DNA of 64,000 nucleotides from Mucilaginibacter paludis DSM 18603 (GTDB lineage: Bacteria > Bacteroidota > Bacteroidia > Sphingobacteriales > Sphingobacteriaceae), in the NCBI RefSeq assembly GCF_000166195.2, contig NZ_CM001403.1:6862772-6926771 (forward strand), given 5' to 3'. Positions 43,723-52,180 of the stretch are shown one piece after another; position 1 is the stretch's first letter; each line of letters starts with the position of its first letter. The notes under the pieces are model-generated. The model did not search any database and was not told the origin of the DNA. It saw nothing but the letters and a program-made list of their open reading frames with translations. The translations under genes and the position numbers were made by a program.

Positions 43723-44448
43723 TTATTCTTCCATATTATGGTAAACCGCTTGTACGTCGTCGTCCTCTTCCAGCTTGTCAATCAGCTTCATTACGTCGGC
43801 GGCTTGTTCCTCGGTAACCTTGGTGTGCGATTGTGCGATGCGCTCCAGCTTGGCCGATTTTACTTCGATTCCTTTTTCTTCCAAAGCTTTCTGCATTTTG
43901 CCGAAATCCTCAAACGCGGTTTGGGCTACGGCAATGTCGTGCCCGTTTTCGTCGGTTTCAATGTATAGCTCTTCTAAGCCGGCATCTATCAGTTCAAATT
44001 CCAGCTCTTCCAGGTCGTGGTCGGCGGGTTCAAAACGAAAGATGGATTTACGGCTGAAAATAAAATCGAGCGATCCGGTTTTACCCAAGCTACCGCCTGT
44101 TTTAGTAAAATAGCTGCGCACGTTGGCAACGGTGCGGTTGGTATTATCGGTAGCGGTTTCTACCAGTACAGGCACACCATGTGGCGCGTAACCTTCGTAA
44201 ACCAGCTCCTCGTAGTTTGATTCGTCTTTGTTCGACGCTCGTTTTATAGCGGCATCAACTCTGTCCTTAGGCATATTAACGGCCTTGGAGTTTTGTATAA
44301 CCGTTCTTAACCTTGAATTGGTATCCGGATCAGGGCCGCCATCTTTAACGGCCATTACAATTTCTTTACCCAGACGGGTAAATTGGATGGCCATTTTGGC
44401 CCATCTTTTAAACTTTCTTTCTTTACGGAATTCGAATGCTCTTCCCAT
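43723..44448 (-). CDS. YebC/PmpR-family DNA-binding regulatory protein
   Basis: 241 aa. It begins MGRAFEFRKERKFKRWAKMAIQFTRLGKEIVMAVKDGGPDPDTNSRLRTVI, the invariable YebC N-terminus, followed by NMPKDRVDAAIKRA and YEGYAPHGVPVLVE. Members act as transcription regulators and, in recent work, as translation factors that relieve polyproline stalling. TAACTTTG boxes on the minus strand lie upstream at 44541-44548 and 44618-44625, each within the adjoining repeats. Confidence 0.95.
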   Translation of the reverse strand: MGRAFEFRKERKFKRWAKMAIQFTRLGKEIVMAVKDGGPDPDTNSRLRTVIQNSKAVNMPKDRVDAAIKRASNKDESNYEELVYEGYAPHGVPVLVETATDNTNRTVANVRSYFTKTGGSLGKTGSLDFIFSRKSIFRFEPADHDLEELEFELIDAGLEELYIETDENGHDIAVAQTAFEDFGKMQKALEEKGIEVKSAKLERIAQSHTKVTEEQAADVMKLIDKLEEDDDVQAVYHNMEE

Positions 44449-44493
44449 TGTATTTTTTGGGTTATTAGTTTTTGTGTTACTCGTTATTGGTGT

Positions 44494-44770
44494 TCATGGT
44501 TAATAGTCCATAGACCATAGTCCATGGACCATAGTAAGATCAAAGTTATAAAATCTACTTTGTTGGTTCATCTTTCGTATGGTCAATAGCTCATCATCCA
44601 TAAACCATTAGGAAGGCCAAAGTTATAAATCTAAATTAAATCAAAAACCCATAAACTATCGACCACGAACTATCCCCATGGACTAAAAACTATCGCCATG
44701 GACTATGGACTATCGACCATGGACTAAAAACTATCCCCATGGACTATGGACTATCGACCATGGACTATCC
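44494..44770. repeat. CCATGGAC word array, inverted halves (second site)
   Basis: Left part (44494-44535) uses TAGTCCATAGACC and TAGTCCATGGACC words; right part (44649-44770) uses ACTATCGCCATGGACTATGG and related words, the complementary sense. The middle holds two TAACTTTG-like boxes (minus strand). The array fills the 316-bp gap between yebC and the SDR gene and reaches the SDR stop codon. Confidence 0.75.
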
Positions 44771-45721
44771 CCCGTACACTCTTTTTAAATTGCTCAACAT
44801 ATCTTCGGTCATCCTCGGCAAATCAAATTCGATCTTCCAGCCCCAATCCTTTGCCGAATAACTATCGTCAATTGATTTCGGCCAGCTATCGGCTATGGCC
44901 TGCCTGGGGTCGTTATCAGCATAGCTCATCTCAAAACCGGGAAGGTGCTTTTTAATTTCCTCTGCTAAGGTGCGCGGCGTAAAACTGATCCCCGCCAGGT
45001 TATAGCTTGAGCGAATGGTGAGCTTTTCGGCCGGGGCATCCATCAACTCCAAAGTAGCGCGAATGGCATCATCCATATACATCATCGGCAGTTCGGTATC
45101 GGCTGATAAAAAGCTTTGATAGCTGCCTTTTTTGATGGCTTCATGAAAAATATGTACCGCGTAATCTGTTGTGCCTCCACCGGGTGATGCCCGCCAGCCT
45201 ATTAAACCCGGATACCTGATGCTGCGCACATCAACACCATATTTGTTATGATAATATTCGCACCAGCGCTCGCCGGCCAGTTTACTAAAGCCATAAACAG
45301 TGTTCGGATCCATTACGCAATACTGCGGGGTATGGTATTGCGGCGAGTGCGTGCCAAAAACGGCTATCGAGCTCGGCCAAAATACTTTGCCTACCTTAAA
45401 CTCCACCGCATAATCCAATATATTGAGCAGGCCGGTCATGTTTAGGTCCCAGGCCAGCTTGGGTTTTTGCTCGCCGGTGGCCGATAGCATGGCGGCCAGC
45501 AAATAAACCTGGGTAGGTTGGTGCTTATCAAAAATATGATGCAGGTTCTCTTTATCCAGCACATTTGAAAACTCGAACGGGCCGCTATGGCGTATGGCAT
45601 ATCCCGGATCGTTAATATCGCAGGCAATAACCTGCGCGGCACCATGCACCGCACGCAGGGCCGTAACCAGTTCGGTACCAATCTGGCCGTTTGCACCAAT
45701 CACTAAAATCTTTTCGCTCAT
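44765..45721 (-). CDS. SDR-type L-threonine dehydrogenase-like protein
   Basis: 318-aa extended short-chain dehydrogenase. The NAD motif is VIGANGQIGTELV (residues 6-18), the active-site tyrosine is in NTVYGFSKLAGERW (YxxxK), and SSIAVFG supplies the serine. IRYPGLIGWRASPGGGTTDYAVHIFHEA and LPMMYMDDAIRATLELM are features of the SDR-type threonine 3-dehydrogenases that turn L-threonine into 2-amino-3-ketobutyrate. A well-formed promoter lies 25 bp upstream. Confidence 0.85.
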   Translation of the reverse strand: MSEKILVIGANGQIGTELVTALRAVHGAAQVIACDINDPGYAIRHSGPFEFSNVLDKENLHHIFDKHQPTQVYLLAAMLSATGEQKPKLAWDLNMTGLLNILDYAVEFKVGKVFWPSSIAVFGTHSPQYHTPQYCVMDPNTVYGFSKLAGERWCEYYHNKYGVDVRSIRYPGLIGWRASPGGGTTDYAVHIFHEAIKKGSYQSFLSADTELPMMYMDDAIRATLELMDAPAEKLTIRSSYNLAGISFTPRTLAEEIKKHLPGFEMSYADNDPRQAIADSWPKSIDDSYSAKDWGWKIEFDLPRMTEDMLSNLKRVYGG

Positions 45722-45745
45722 AAATACTTAGTCCAGATTTGATGG

Positions 45746-45777
45746 CAAAGGTAAAAAATTGACGGAAATGAAATCAA
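45746..45777 (-). promoter_or_regulatory. Bacteroidota-type promoter of the threonine-dehydrogenase gene
   Basis: On the minus strand: TTG (45777-45775), 21 bp, then TACCTTTG (45753-45746), which fits the -33 TTTG / -7 TAnnTTTG consensus. The box ends 24 bp before the ATG. Confidence 0.6.
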
Positions 45778-45868
45778 TTTTAGGGGCCCCGGCGGCGGCT
45801 ATTTATGAAGTATTTAACCGGGTAGTTAATATACTTTGTTTATAGACTATGCATAATTTATTAAAATG

Positions 45869-45899
45869 TTTAGCATCAGGCAAAAAATTCGCATATTTG
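45869..45899 (+). promoter_or_regulatory. Candidate asd promoter
   Basis: TTTAG at 45869-45873 and CATATTTG at 45892-45899, an 18-bp spacing, resemble the -33/-7 pair with one mismatch each. The box ends 42 bp before the asd ATG. Confidence 0.4.
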
Positions 45900-45941
45900 G
45901 TTCCTGTTTTAATAATCTTATATCTCAAATTTTAGTTTAAA

Positions 45942-46949
45942 ATGAAAGTCGCAGTTGTAGGTGCCACCGGATTAGTGGGCACCAAAATGTTGCAGGTTCT
46001 TGAAGAACGCAACTTCCCGGTTACAGAATTGATTCCCGTAGCTTCTGAAAAGAGTGTTGGTAAAGAAATTACCTATAAGGGCAAGCAATACAAAATTGTA
46101 TCTATGGATGAGGCGATCAGCAAGAAGCCGGACATTGCACTGTTTTCTGCCGGCGGCGGAACTTCGTTAGCGGATGCGCCACGTTTTGCCGAAGTGGGTA
46201 CTACCGTAGTTGATAACTCATCTGCATGGCGTATGGACCCCACCAAAAAATTAGTGGTGCCCGAAGTGAACGCTGATGTTTTAACTGCGGATGATAAGAT
46301 CATCGCTAACCCCAACTGCTCTACCATCCAGATGGTGGTGGCACTTAAACCGCTGCACGATGCCTACAAAATCAAACGTATTGTGGTATCAACCTACCAA
46401 TCGGTTACCGGCACGGGTGTAAAGGCGGTAGACCAGTTAATGAACGAGCGTAAAGGCATCGACGGGCCCAAAGCCTATCCTTATAAAATTGATTTGAACG
46501 TGATCCCCCAGATTGATGTTTTCCAGGATAACGGATACACCAAAGAGGAGATGAAGATGATCAAGGAAACCCAAAAGATTATGGGCGACGACAGCATCCG
46601 CGTTACCGCTACCACCGTGCGGATCCCGGTAATGGGCGGCCACTCCGAGTCGGTTAACATTGAGTTTGAAAAAGATTTTGATGTGGAAGAAGTGAAGGCG
46701 CTGTTAGCCAAATCGCCGGGCGTTATTGTAACCGACGATATTGCCAACCTAAAATACCCTATGCCGCTTGACGCACACGAGAAGGACGAAGTTTTTGTAG
46801 GCCGCATCCGCCGCGATGAAACACAAGCCAATACCTTAAACTGCTGGATAGTGAGCGATAACCTGCGTAAAGGTGCCGCTACCAACGCCGTACAAATTGC
46901 CGAATACCTGGTGGCTAAAAACCTGGTTGGCGTTCCGGCTGAAGCGTAA
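45942..46949 (+). CDS. asd: Aspartate-semialdehyde dehydrogenase
   Basis: Second step of the aspartate pathway (lysine/diaminopimelate, threonine, methionine). 335 aa. N-terminal GATGLVGTKMLQVLEER (residues 7-23) binds NADP; the catalytic cysteine is Cys126 in IIANPNCSTIQMV; RIPVMGGHSESVNIEF carries the conserved active-site histidine region. A hairpin with T-run follows (46972-47008). A 169-bp copy of its 3' end and terminator reappears at 50120-50288. Confidence 0.96.
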   Translation: MKVAVVGATGLVGTKMLQVLEERNFPVTELIPVASEKSVGKEITYKGKQYKIVSMDEAISKKPDIALFSAGGGTSLADAPRFAEVGTTVVDNSSAWRMDPTKKLVVPEVNADVLTADDKIIANPNCSTIQMVVALKPLHDAYKIKRIVVSTYQSVTGTGVKAVDQLMNERKGIDGPKAYPYKIDLNVIPQIDVFQDNGYTKEEMKMIKETQKIMGDDSIRVTATTVRIPVMGGHSESVNIEFEKDFDVEEVKALLAKSPGVIVTDDIANLKYPMPLDAHEKDEVFVGRIRRDETQANTLNCWIVSDNLRKGAATNAVQIAEYLVAKNLVGVPAEA

Positions 46950-46971
46950 GATTTACATTTTGATATGATGG

Positions 46972-47008
46972 ATAGGGATGACTGGGAGGTTATCCCTATT
47001 TTTATTTA
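46972..47008 (+). terminator. asd terminator
   Basis: Arms ATAGGGA (46972-46978) and TCCCTAT (46993-46999) followed by TTTTTATTT. It overlaps the 3' end of the convergent minus-strand gene. A diverged copy is at about 50248-50286. Confidence 0.65.
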
Positions 47009-47380
47009 ACGGCCCTCTACCTCCCAGCCGTCCAAGATACAATCGTACTGATATCCAGCATCCCACATGATTTGGTTCCATTGATTAATAGCTTCTATCT
47101 CCATTAAAACGGGACTGCTAAATCCTCTGATTTCGAAATGTTCATCATAATCCCAGACTTCAATTTCGGTGTATTGAGGATAGTTCCCGCATAAATAGTC
47201 CCTAAAAAGAGTAGCCTTATCTTCTGTATCGGTCACGAAAAAGAAATTTACAGGCAGTTGATCCGTTGGCTCAATCCCATCGCTATAAATTCTTTTTAAA
47301 ACATCTTGGTTTACTTCTAAATGTATCTCGTTTTCGTAATGTTCTTTGGTGAAAACAGTATTTTGTTTGGTGTTTGCCAT
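47006..47380 (-). CDS. RraB-like (ribonuclease E inhibitor family) protein
   Basis: 124 aa, soluble and acidic. The layout fits the RraB fold: LPVNFFFVTDTEDKATLFRDYLCGNYPQYTEIEVWDYDEHFEIRGFSSP, then a helix ending in GYQYDCILDGWEVEGR, like the conserved YDGWE C-terminus. RraB proteins bind RNase E in Proteobacteria, an enzyme usually absent from Bacteroidota, so the role here is uncertain. It converges with asd. Confidence 0.65.
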   Translation of the reverse strand: MANTKQNTVFTKEHYENEIHLEVNQDVLKRIYSDGIEPTDQLPVNFFFVTDTEDKATLFRDYLCGNYPQYTEIEVWDYDEHFEIRGFSSPVLMEIEAINQWNQIMWDAGYQYDCILDGWEVEGR

Positions 47381-47490
47381 GGCAGTCTATTTAGGAATGA
47401 AAGATACGTGAAAATTAAACATTACCTTATGGTGGCTCAACAAATGAACAGGAAGATTATACCTATTTTTATCAGCAAATATTTCAACGA

Positions 47491-48273
47491 ATGAAACCCA
47501 TCCTTTTAGCAGCTTTTATTTTTTTTGTACCCAATAATTTGCTTGGTCAAAATTTAACATCTAAAGGCATTGAGGCTGATCTATTACAAAGTTTTAAGAA
47601 GATTGCTTACTGGGCAGAAAAAAGGTATTCAAATTACGACGAGCAAAGTGATAATAAATTAAGACAGGCGAATGATGTTTTTGGTAAAAAGCTAAATGAA
47701 TATGCGAAAAAATATCCGGCTACGATAAACGAACCGTTCCTGTCGTTATGCAAAGAAAACTTGGGGATTGAAACATCCAAAGATAGTTTATTCAGAATTT
47801 ATTCGTGGGATACACAAACAGGCGGCACCATGCATTTTTTTGCAAATGTTTTGCAATATAAAACCGGTAAAGAAACCAACGCGGTATTAGATACCGCACG
47901 CGGCGATGGCGATAACCGCCCTAACTACAATAAAATTTACACGCTGAAGGCAAACGGAAAAACGTACTATCTGGCAGTAAGCCTATCCATCGGGTCTTCC
48001 AGAGATTGCGGTCAGACTATACAGGTCTTCGAAATAGCCAATGGAAAATTAGATGACAAAGTAAAACTCATCAAAACTAATTCGGGCATGCATAGTCAGT
48101 TAAACATTGCATACGATTTTGGTTCTGTAATTGATTGGAAAGTTAGGCCAACCATTAATTTTGATGAAGCAACACAAACGATATTGCTACCGCTTGTTGA
48201 TGGCAAAGGCGCGGTGACTCACAAATTGATTAGCTATAAATTTACAGGTAAATATTTTGAGAAGGTGAGATAG
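47491..48273 (+). CDS. Secreted protein of unknown function
   Basis: 260 aa with a signal peptide (MKPILLAAFIFFVPNNLLGQ). The mature part has an N-terminal helical region (SFKKIAYWAEKRYSNYDEQSDNKLRQANDVFGKKL) and a beta-rich rest (GTMHFFANVLQYKTGKET..., KTYYLAVSLSIGSSRDCGQTIQVFEI). A pair of cysteines (LSLCKENLG and SRDCGQT) may form a disulfide. Not recognised; periplasmic or surface location is likely. Confidence 0.65.
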   Translation: MKPILLAAFIFFVPNNLLGQNLTSKGIEADLLQSFKKIAYWAEKRYSNYDEQSDNKLRQANDVFGKKLNEYAKKYPATINEPFLSLCKENLGIETSKDSLFRIYSWDTQTGGTMHFFANVLQYKTGKETNAVLDTARGDGDNRPNYNKIYTLKANGKTYYLAVSLSIGSSRDCGQTIQVFEIANGKLDDKVKLIKTNSGMHSQLNIAYDFGSVIDWKVRPTINFDEATQTILLPLVDGKGAVTHKLISYKFTGKYFEKVR

Positions 48274-48291
48274 AACATTGTTCGCTTTGTA

Positions 48292-48331
48292 ATCGCTTGC
48301 ATAGGACACACCCCTCCGCCCCTCTCGAGAG
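48292..48331. repeat. Left half of CTCGAG repeat interrupted by IS copy B
   Basis: ATCGCTTGCATAGGACACAC then CCCTCCGCCCCTCTCGAGAG; the last 10 bp (48322-48331) are the left target duplication. The other half continues at 49857. Confidence 0.85.
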
Positions 48332-49856
48332 CATAGCCGTCAACTTTAGAAAAAAAAGGGATAAAATTTTTTTAGAGCAAGAATCGGAACTGCAAAATTG
48401 CAGTCATTATTCGAGCGAATGAGTTCGGAACTATTTGAACCAACGGTGTTAGATGGCCTGGCCCGTAAAACAGAGGCGATACAACGCAAACGAAAAGTGG
48501 GAGGCAAGGAACTATTGGATATGGCGTTATTTGATGGAGATCAATCGTTTAACGGCATGAGTATGCAGTTAATGCGGAGGGATGGGCTTGATATTTCGAA
48601 GCAGGCATTGCATCAAAGACATCACAGCAATATGACAAAGTTTGTACAAGCCGTTTTTGAGCAATTAATAGCAGTTGAGTTACCGCAAGAGCAAACACAG
48701 GGCTTGGAGATCCGTATCAAAGATTCTACCCGTTTCGCGTTGCCGGAAGTTATTGCAGAGACATTCCCCGGAACAAAAGGAAGTGGGATGAAAGCGGGAG
48801 CATCTGTACAATTTGAATTTGAAATCAAAAGTGGTAAAAGCGATATCAAAGTAACTCCGGCCAACGCAAATGACCAGGGTGAGAGTCATCTGGACAAGGC
48901 ATCAATTCAGCCGGGGGTATTATATATGAGAGATCTGGGTTACACTCACTTGAGTTATATGAACAATATTAACAAAGTCAAAGCTTTCTTTATTAATAAA
49001 TTATGTCCGAAAACAACGATTTATCTATTAAAGGACGACCAATACCAAAAGTTAGAGTTGTCGAAACTACAAGGCATAACCGGCGTATTTGATCAACAGG
49101 TATATATCGGAGCTGATAAGATGCCGGTAAGGATAATAATAGAACCGGTAAGTGAAGAGCTCAAGGCAAGGCGGATAGCCAATACTGAAAAGTACAATAA
49201 AAAGAAAGGCAGTACCACCAGTAAGGGATTCAAAGAGCGGGCAGGGTTTAACTTTATTGTTACCAACCTGGTGAGCGAAAATATAGCGCTGAATTGATCC
49301 AAAAGTTATATCACCTGCGATGGCAGATAGAATTGGTTTTTAAAGCATGGAAGTCGTTTTTAAAGATACACACGTTCCCCAAAGGAAGTTCGGATCGTAT
49401 AACCAGTATATTATACAGTAAGTTGATCTGGGCAGTTTTGAGTTGGAAAATATGCATGGCTATCGGTAAGATAGGTCAAATTAGTGTTTTAAAGGTGCAT
49501 CGACTAATCGCTTCTACGAAAGAAGAATTGCGAGCGCAGCTTTTAGGGATATGCTCAAAGTGGTTAGCTCTGTTGGAGAAATTAAACTTAAAGCACCTTT
49601 CAAAAGAGCACAGAAAACATAGGTTAAAAATAGAAGAAATTGTAATAAGTATTTGATTATTAGATATTTAAATACTATATTTAGATAGTTAAACAAAAAT
49701 AAGAAAGGCGGGGTCATCTAAACCTCCCCGCCTTAAAAAACGAAAAATATGAGAGTAAAAATACATAGGTTTGCCCATGCGGGCAAACCGCGCCTAAAAA
49801 TTAAATAACTGAAAATCAACAATATATGAGTACAGCTACTTAAATTGACGGCTATG
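48332..49856 (+). mobile_element. IS4-family insertion sequence, copy B (1525 bp, transposase broken)
   Basis: Near-identical to copy A, with both 12-bp CATAGCCGTCAA ends and a 10-bp target duplication CTCTCGAGAG (48322-48331, 49857-49866). Two single-base deletions relative to copy A account exactly for the 2-bp length difference and break the transposase frame. Ends are intact, so it could be moved by transposase from copy A. Confidence 0.95.
48398..49656 (+). pseudogene. IS4-family transposase, two frameshifts (copy B)
   Basis: The first frame (48398-49297, 299 aa) holds both catalytic aspartates and then ends after LVSENIALN, because an A-run has four bases where copy A has five (near 49279). 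The YREK part continues in another frame (49294-49656: YHLRWQIELVFKAWK). A second deletion near 49540 (GCAGCTTTT versus GCAGTCTTTT) scrambles the last 35 residues. Non-functional as written, unless these are sequencing errors. Confidence 0.9.
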
Positions 49857-50030
49857 CTCTCGAGAGGGGAATCGCACGGGCCGCCGTTTCTCTTGTGTAT
49901 TGTATTGATAATGAGTACCTTTATTCTTCTCCCCTCTCGAGAGGGGGCGGGTTGGACTGTGCGGCTGTAAGGGGTGTGTATCACCGCGCGACGAACTTTG
50001 CAACCCTGCCTGGAACTGCGTAACTTAAGG
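49857..50030. repeat. Right half of CTCGAG repeat interrupted by IS copy B
   Basis: It resumes CTCTCGAGAGGGGAATCGCA, then the spacer with TTGATAATGAGTA, a second palindrome CCCCTCTCGAGAGGGG (near 49931), CGGGTTGGACTGTGCGGCTG, AAGGGGTGTGT and CACCGCGCGACGAACTTTGC. Together with 48292-48331 it makes a full-length element of about 205 bp, the same arrangement as 50838-51043. Confidence 0.85.
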
Positions 50031-50119
50031 CCACAGGGCGCATCACGGGCATTTGTCTGCTTCATCATATACCACAGGCAATTCAACACTGCCAACAAAC
50101 GTCGAACTGATCCGCCAAT

Positions 50120-50288
50120 GCCAATACATTAAACTGCTGGATAGTGAGCGATAACCTGCGTAAAGGCGCCGCTACCAACGCCGTACAAATTGCCGAATAC
50201 CTGGTTGGCGTTCCGGCTGAAGCGTAAGATTTATATTTTGATATGATGGATAGGGGACGACTGGAAGGTTATCCCTATTTTTATTTAA
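50120..50288 (+). pseudogene. Duplicated 3' end of asd with its terminator
   Basis: Matches 46827-47009 closely: the codons for NCWIVSDNLRKGAATNAVQIAEYL and LVGVPAEA plus the stop are preserved, followed by the ATGATGGATAGGGG hairpin region. A 15-bp in-frame deletion lies between CCTGGT direct repeats, with scattered substitutions. It directly repeats the asd 3' end across a 3.3-kb segment. Not translated as a complete protein. Confidence 0.9.
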
Positions 50289-50295
50289 AAAAGTT

Positions 50296-50303
50296 TATAT
50301 TTG
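50296..50303 (+). promoter_or_regulatory. TATATTTG box before hicB
   Basis: Perfect TAnnTTTG element 6 bp before the hicB ATG (50310), pointing to a leaderless or nearly leaderless hicBA transcript. Confidence 0.45.
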
Positions 50304-50309
50304 ATTGTG

Positions 50310-50519
50310 ATGAACGAACTTTTCTTTTTAGTTGAAGAAGCTATAGAAGGCGGTTATACTGCCAGAGCTCTGGGCGAAGGTATTTTTACCGAGGGAGATA
50401 CCATGGACGAATTGAAAGCAAACATCAGGGAGGCGGTTCATTGCCATTATGATAATGAAGCAGACATTCCGAAAATAATCCGCTTACATTTAGTTAAAGA
50501 GGAAATAATTACGATTTAA
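50310..50519 (+). CDS. hicB: HicB-like antitoxin
   Basis: 69 aa from the ATG at 50310 (the frame is open from 50301). NELFFLVEEAIEGGYTARALGEGIFTEGDTMDELKANIREAVHCHY is the HicB partial RNase-H-like fold (GGYxAxALGxGIFTEGDTxDEL). It lacks the extra C-terminal DNA-binding helix found in longer HicB proteins. It is joined head-to-tail to hicA with no gap: the TAA is followed directly by the GTG start. As antitoxin it would neutralise HicA. Confidence 0.88.
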   Translation: MNELFFLVEEAIEGGYTARALGEGIFTEGDTMDELKANIREAVHCHYDNEADIPKIIRLHLVKEEIITI

Positions 50520-50756
50520 GTGGTTGCCAAGTTATCAAGAAATTTCTCGGGACGGGACTTGGTGAAGCTTTTATCGCGTTACGGATACGAAGTTGTAAGG
50601 CAAAACGGAAGCCATATCAGGCTCACCTTAAAAGACAAAAAAGGGAGTCATCATATCACTATCCCCAATCACGATCCTTTAAAAATTGGAACTTTATCGG
50701 CAATACTCAACGAGGTTTCGTCATATTTAGGGATTCCTAAAGACGACTTGACATAA
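50520..50756 (+). CDS. hicA: HicA-like toxin (mRNA interferase)
   Basis: 78 aa, double-stranded-RNA-binding-like fold. FSGRDLVKLLSRYGYEVVRQNGSHIRLTLKD contains the catalytic-type histidine (GSHIRLT), and HHITIPNHDPLKIGTLSAILNEV is the second HicA hallmark. It starts with GTG at 50520 directly after the hicB stop, implying translational coupling. Antitoxin-first order is the less common HicBA arrangement. Confidence 0.9.
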   Translation: MVAKLSRNFSGRDLVKLLSRYGYEVVRQNGSHIRLTLKDKKGSHHITIPNHDPLKIGTLSAILNEVSSYLGIPKDDLT

Positions 50757-51152
50757 GGGACGCGTTATATTTTCTTTTAAATCGGGTTAGGGCAATACGA
50801 ACCGATAATTTTATCTGTTCAGTCGTCTAACTTCGGCGCTTTGCAGTCGCTCGCATAGTACACACCCCTCCACCCCTCTCGAGAGGGGAATCGCACGGGC
50901 CTCCACTTTTTTCCTATATTATATTGATAATGAGTATCTTTATTCTTCTCCCCTCTCTCGAGGGGGCGGGTTGGACTGTGCGGCTGTAAGGGGTGTGTAT
51001 CACCGCGCGACGAACTTTGCAACCCTCCCTGGAACTGCTGATCCCCCAAGCTTTGACAACTTTTTAAAAGTTGTCAAAGCTGACAGCGTCTTAACAATCA
51101 TTTCCGCATCCGCACATTTAAAATTTGCACATTAACCCTATCTTTGCCGCCT
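50757..51152. repeat. Intergenic region with full-length CTCGAG-family repeat (50838-51043)
   Basis: The element runs from TTTGCAGTCGCTCGCATAGT to GACGAACTTTGCAACCCTCC with palindromes near 50876 (CCCCTCTCGAGAGGGG) and 50950 (CCCCTCTCTCGAGGGGG, a shifted variant). After it come a short hairpin TTTGACAACTTTTTAAAAGT...TTGTCAAAG (51053-51080) and CCGCATCCGCACATTTAAAA words. TATCTTTG at 51139-51146 is a -7 box 6 bp before the pth ATG. Confidence 0.8.
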
Positions 51153-51713
51153 ATGAAATACCTCATTGTTGGTTTGGGCAACATTGGCCCTGAATATGCC
51201 GATACCCGCCATAACATCGGCTTTATGATATTGGATCAGCTGGTAAAGGAAGAAAACGAGAAGTTTCATAACATGCGTTTAGCCTACTATGCCGAAGTAA
51301 AATACAAAGGCCGGATGCTGCACCTCATTAAGCCCACCACCTATATGAACCTGAGCGGCAATGCGCTGCGCTACTGGATGAACGAGCTTAAAGTGCCGCT
51401 GGAAAATGTATTGGTACTGGTTGACGACCTGGCTTTGCCGCTCGGTACCCTGCGCCTTAAACCCAAGGGCAGCGCTGCGGGCCACAACGGGTTAAAACAT
51501 ATAGAAGCTACGCTGGGCCATAATAATTACGCACGCCTGCGCTTTGGCATCAGTGATAACTTCCCCAAAGGGCGGCAGATTGATTATGTACTGGATGCCT
51601 TTGACAAAGATGAACAACCGGAATTGCCGGCGCTGATTGACCGCTCGATAGAAATGATTAAAAGTTTTGCCACCGCAGGCACTGAACTCACCATGACCCG
51701 CTTTAACAAATAA
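51153..51713 (+). CDS. pth: Peptidyl-tRNA hydrolase
   Basis: Releases tRNA from drop-off peptidyl-tRNA. 186 aa from the ATG at 51153 (an in-frame TTG at 51144 is less likely). Catalytic Asn10 (GLGNIGPEY), His20 (DTRHNIGF) and the aspartate in VLVDDLALPLGTLRLKPKGSAAGHNGL are all present. A TATCTTTG box ends 6 bp before the start, so the mRNA is probably leaderless. Followed at 8 bp by an Spx/ArsC-like gene. Confidence 0.96.
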   Translation: MKYLIVGLGNIGPEYADTRHNIGFMILDQLVKEENEKFHNMRLAYYAEVKYKGRMLHLIKPTTYMNLSGNALRYWMNELKVPLENVLVLVDDLALPLGTLRLKPKGSAAGHNGLKHIEATLGHNNYARLRFGISDNFPKGRQIDYVLDAFDKDEQPELPALIDRSIEMIKSFATAGTELTMTRFNK

Positions 51714-51721
51714 TATTTACA

Positions 51722-52072
51722 ATGAAAGTATACGGAATAACCAATTGCAATACAGTAAAAAAGGCGCTCGACTGGCTTAAAGAAAATAAGGTAAGCTATG
51801 AGTTTCACGATTTTAAAAAATTGGGCGTAGCCACCGAAAAGCTGGAAGAATGGGACGAAAAAGTCGGTTACGAAAAGTTTTTAAACAAGCAGGGCTTAAC
51901 CTGGAAACAATTAGACCCTGCCGTTAAAGCAAGCATCACCGGCAAGAACGAGGCACTAAACTTGCTGCAGCAAAAAACGAGCATGATTAAGCGACCTGTA
52001 ATTGAGGATAAAGGCTTCCTGTTTTTCGGTTTTGATGAAGATGCTTACAAAAAACACTTTTTAAACGCTTAA
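51722..52072 (+). CDS. Spx/MgsR/ArsC-family thioredoxin-fold protein
   Basis: 116 aa. KVYGITNCNTVKKALDWLKENKVSYEFHDFKK is the ArsC/YffB thioredoxin-like start with a single redox-type cysteine (CNTVKKA; no CxxC). The RPVIEDKGFLFFGFDEDAYKKHF ending is the family's C-terminus. Relatives are arsenate reductase-like, glutathione-dependent, or RNA-polymerase-binding (Spx); this one is closest to the YffB-type reductases by eye. Probably co-transcribed with pth. Confidence 0.88.
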   Translation: MKVYGITNCNTVKKALDWLKENKVSYEFHDFKKLGVATEKLEEWDEKVGYEKFLNKQGLTWKQLDPAVKASITGKNEALNLLQQKTSMIKRPVIEDKGFLFFGFDEDAYKKHFLNA

Positions 52073-52180
52073 TTGCCCAATTAAAATAACATCAACACCA
52101 CATTGAGGTAACAATTATTTTACCGGTTATTGAATACGCAATTTTATTTTCATCTTAGCGGGTCAAAAAAAACACACTAA

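Noticed and set aside
49270..49300. Programmed ribosomal frameshift in the IS4-type transposase
   Set aside because: Copy A encodes the whole transposase in one frame, so the A-run change in copy B is better explained as a deletion or sequencing error.
46972..50288. Integrative element with attL/attR at the asd 3' end
   Set aside because: The direct repeats fit the idea, but there is no integrase or excision gene and the copies have diverged, so only the duplication itself is reported.
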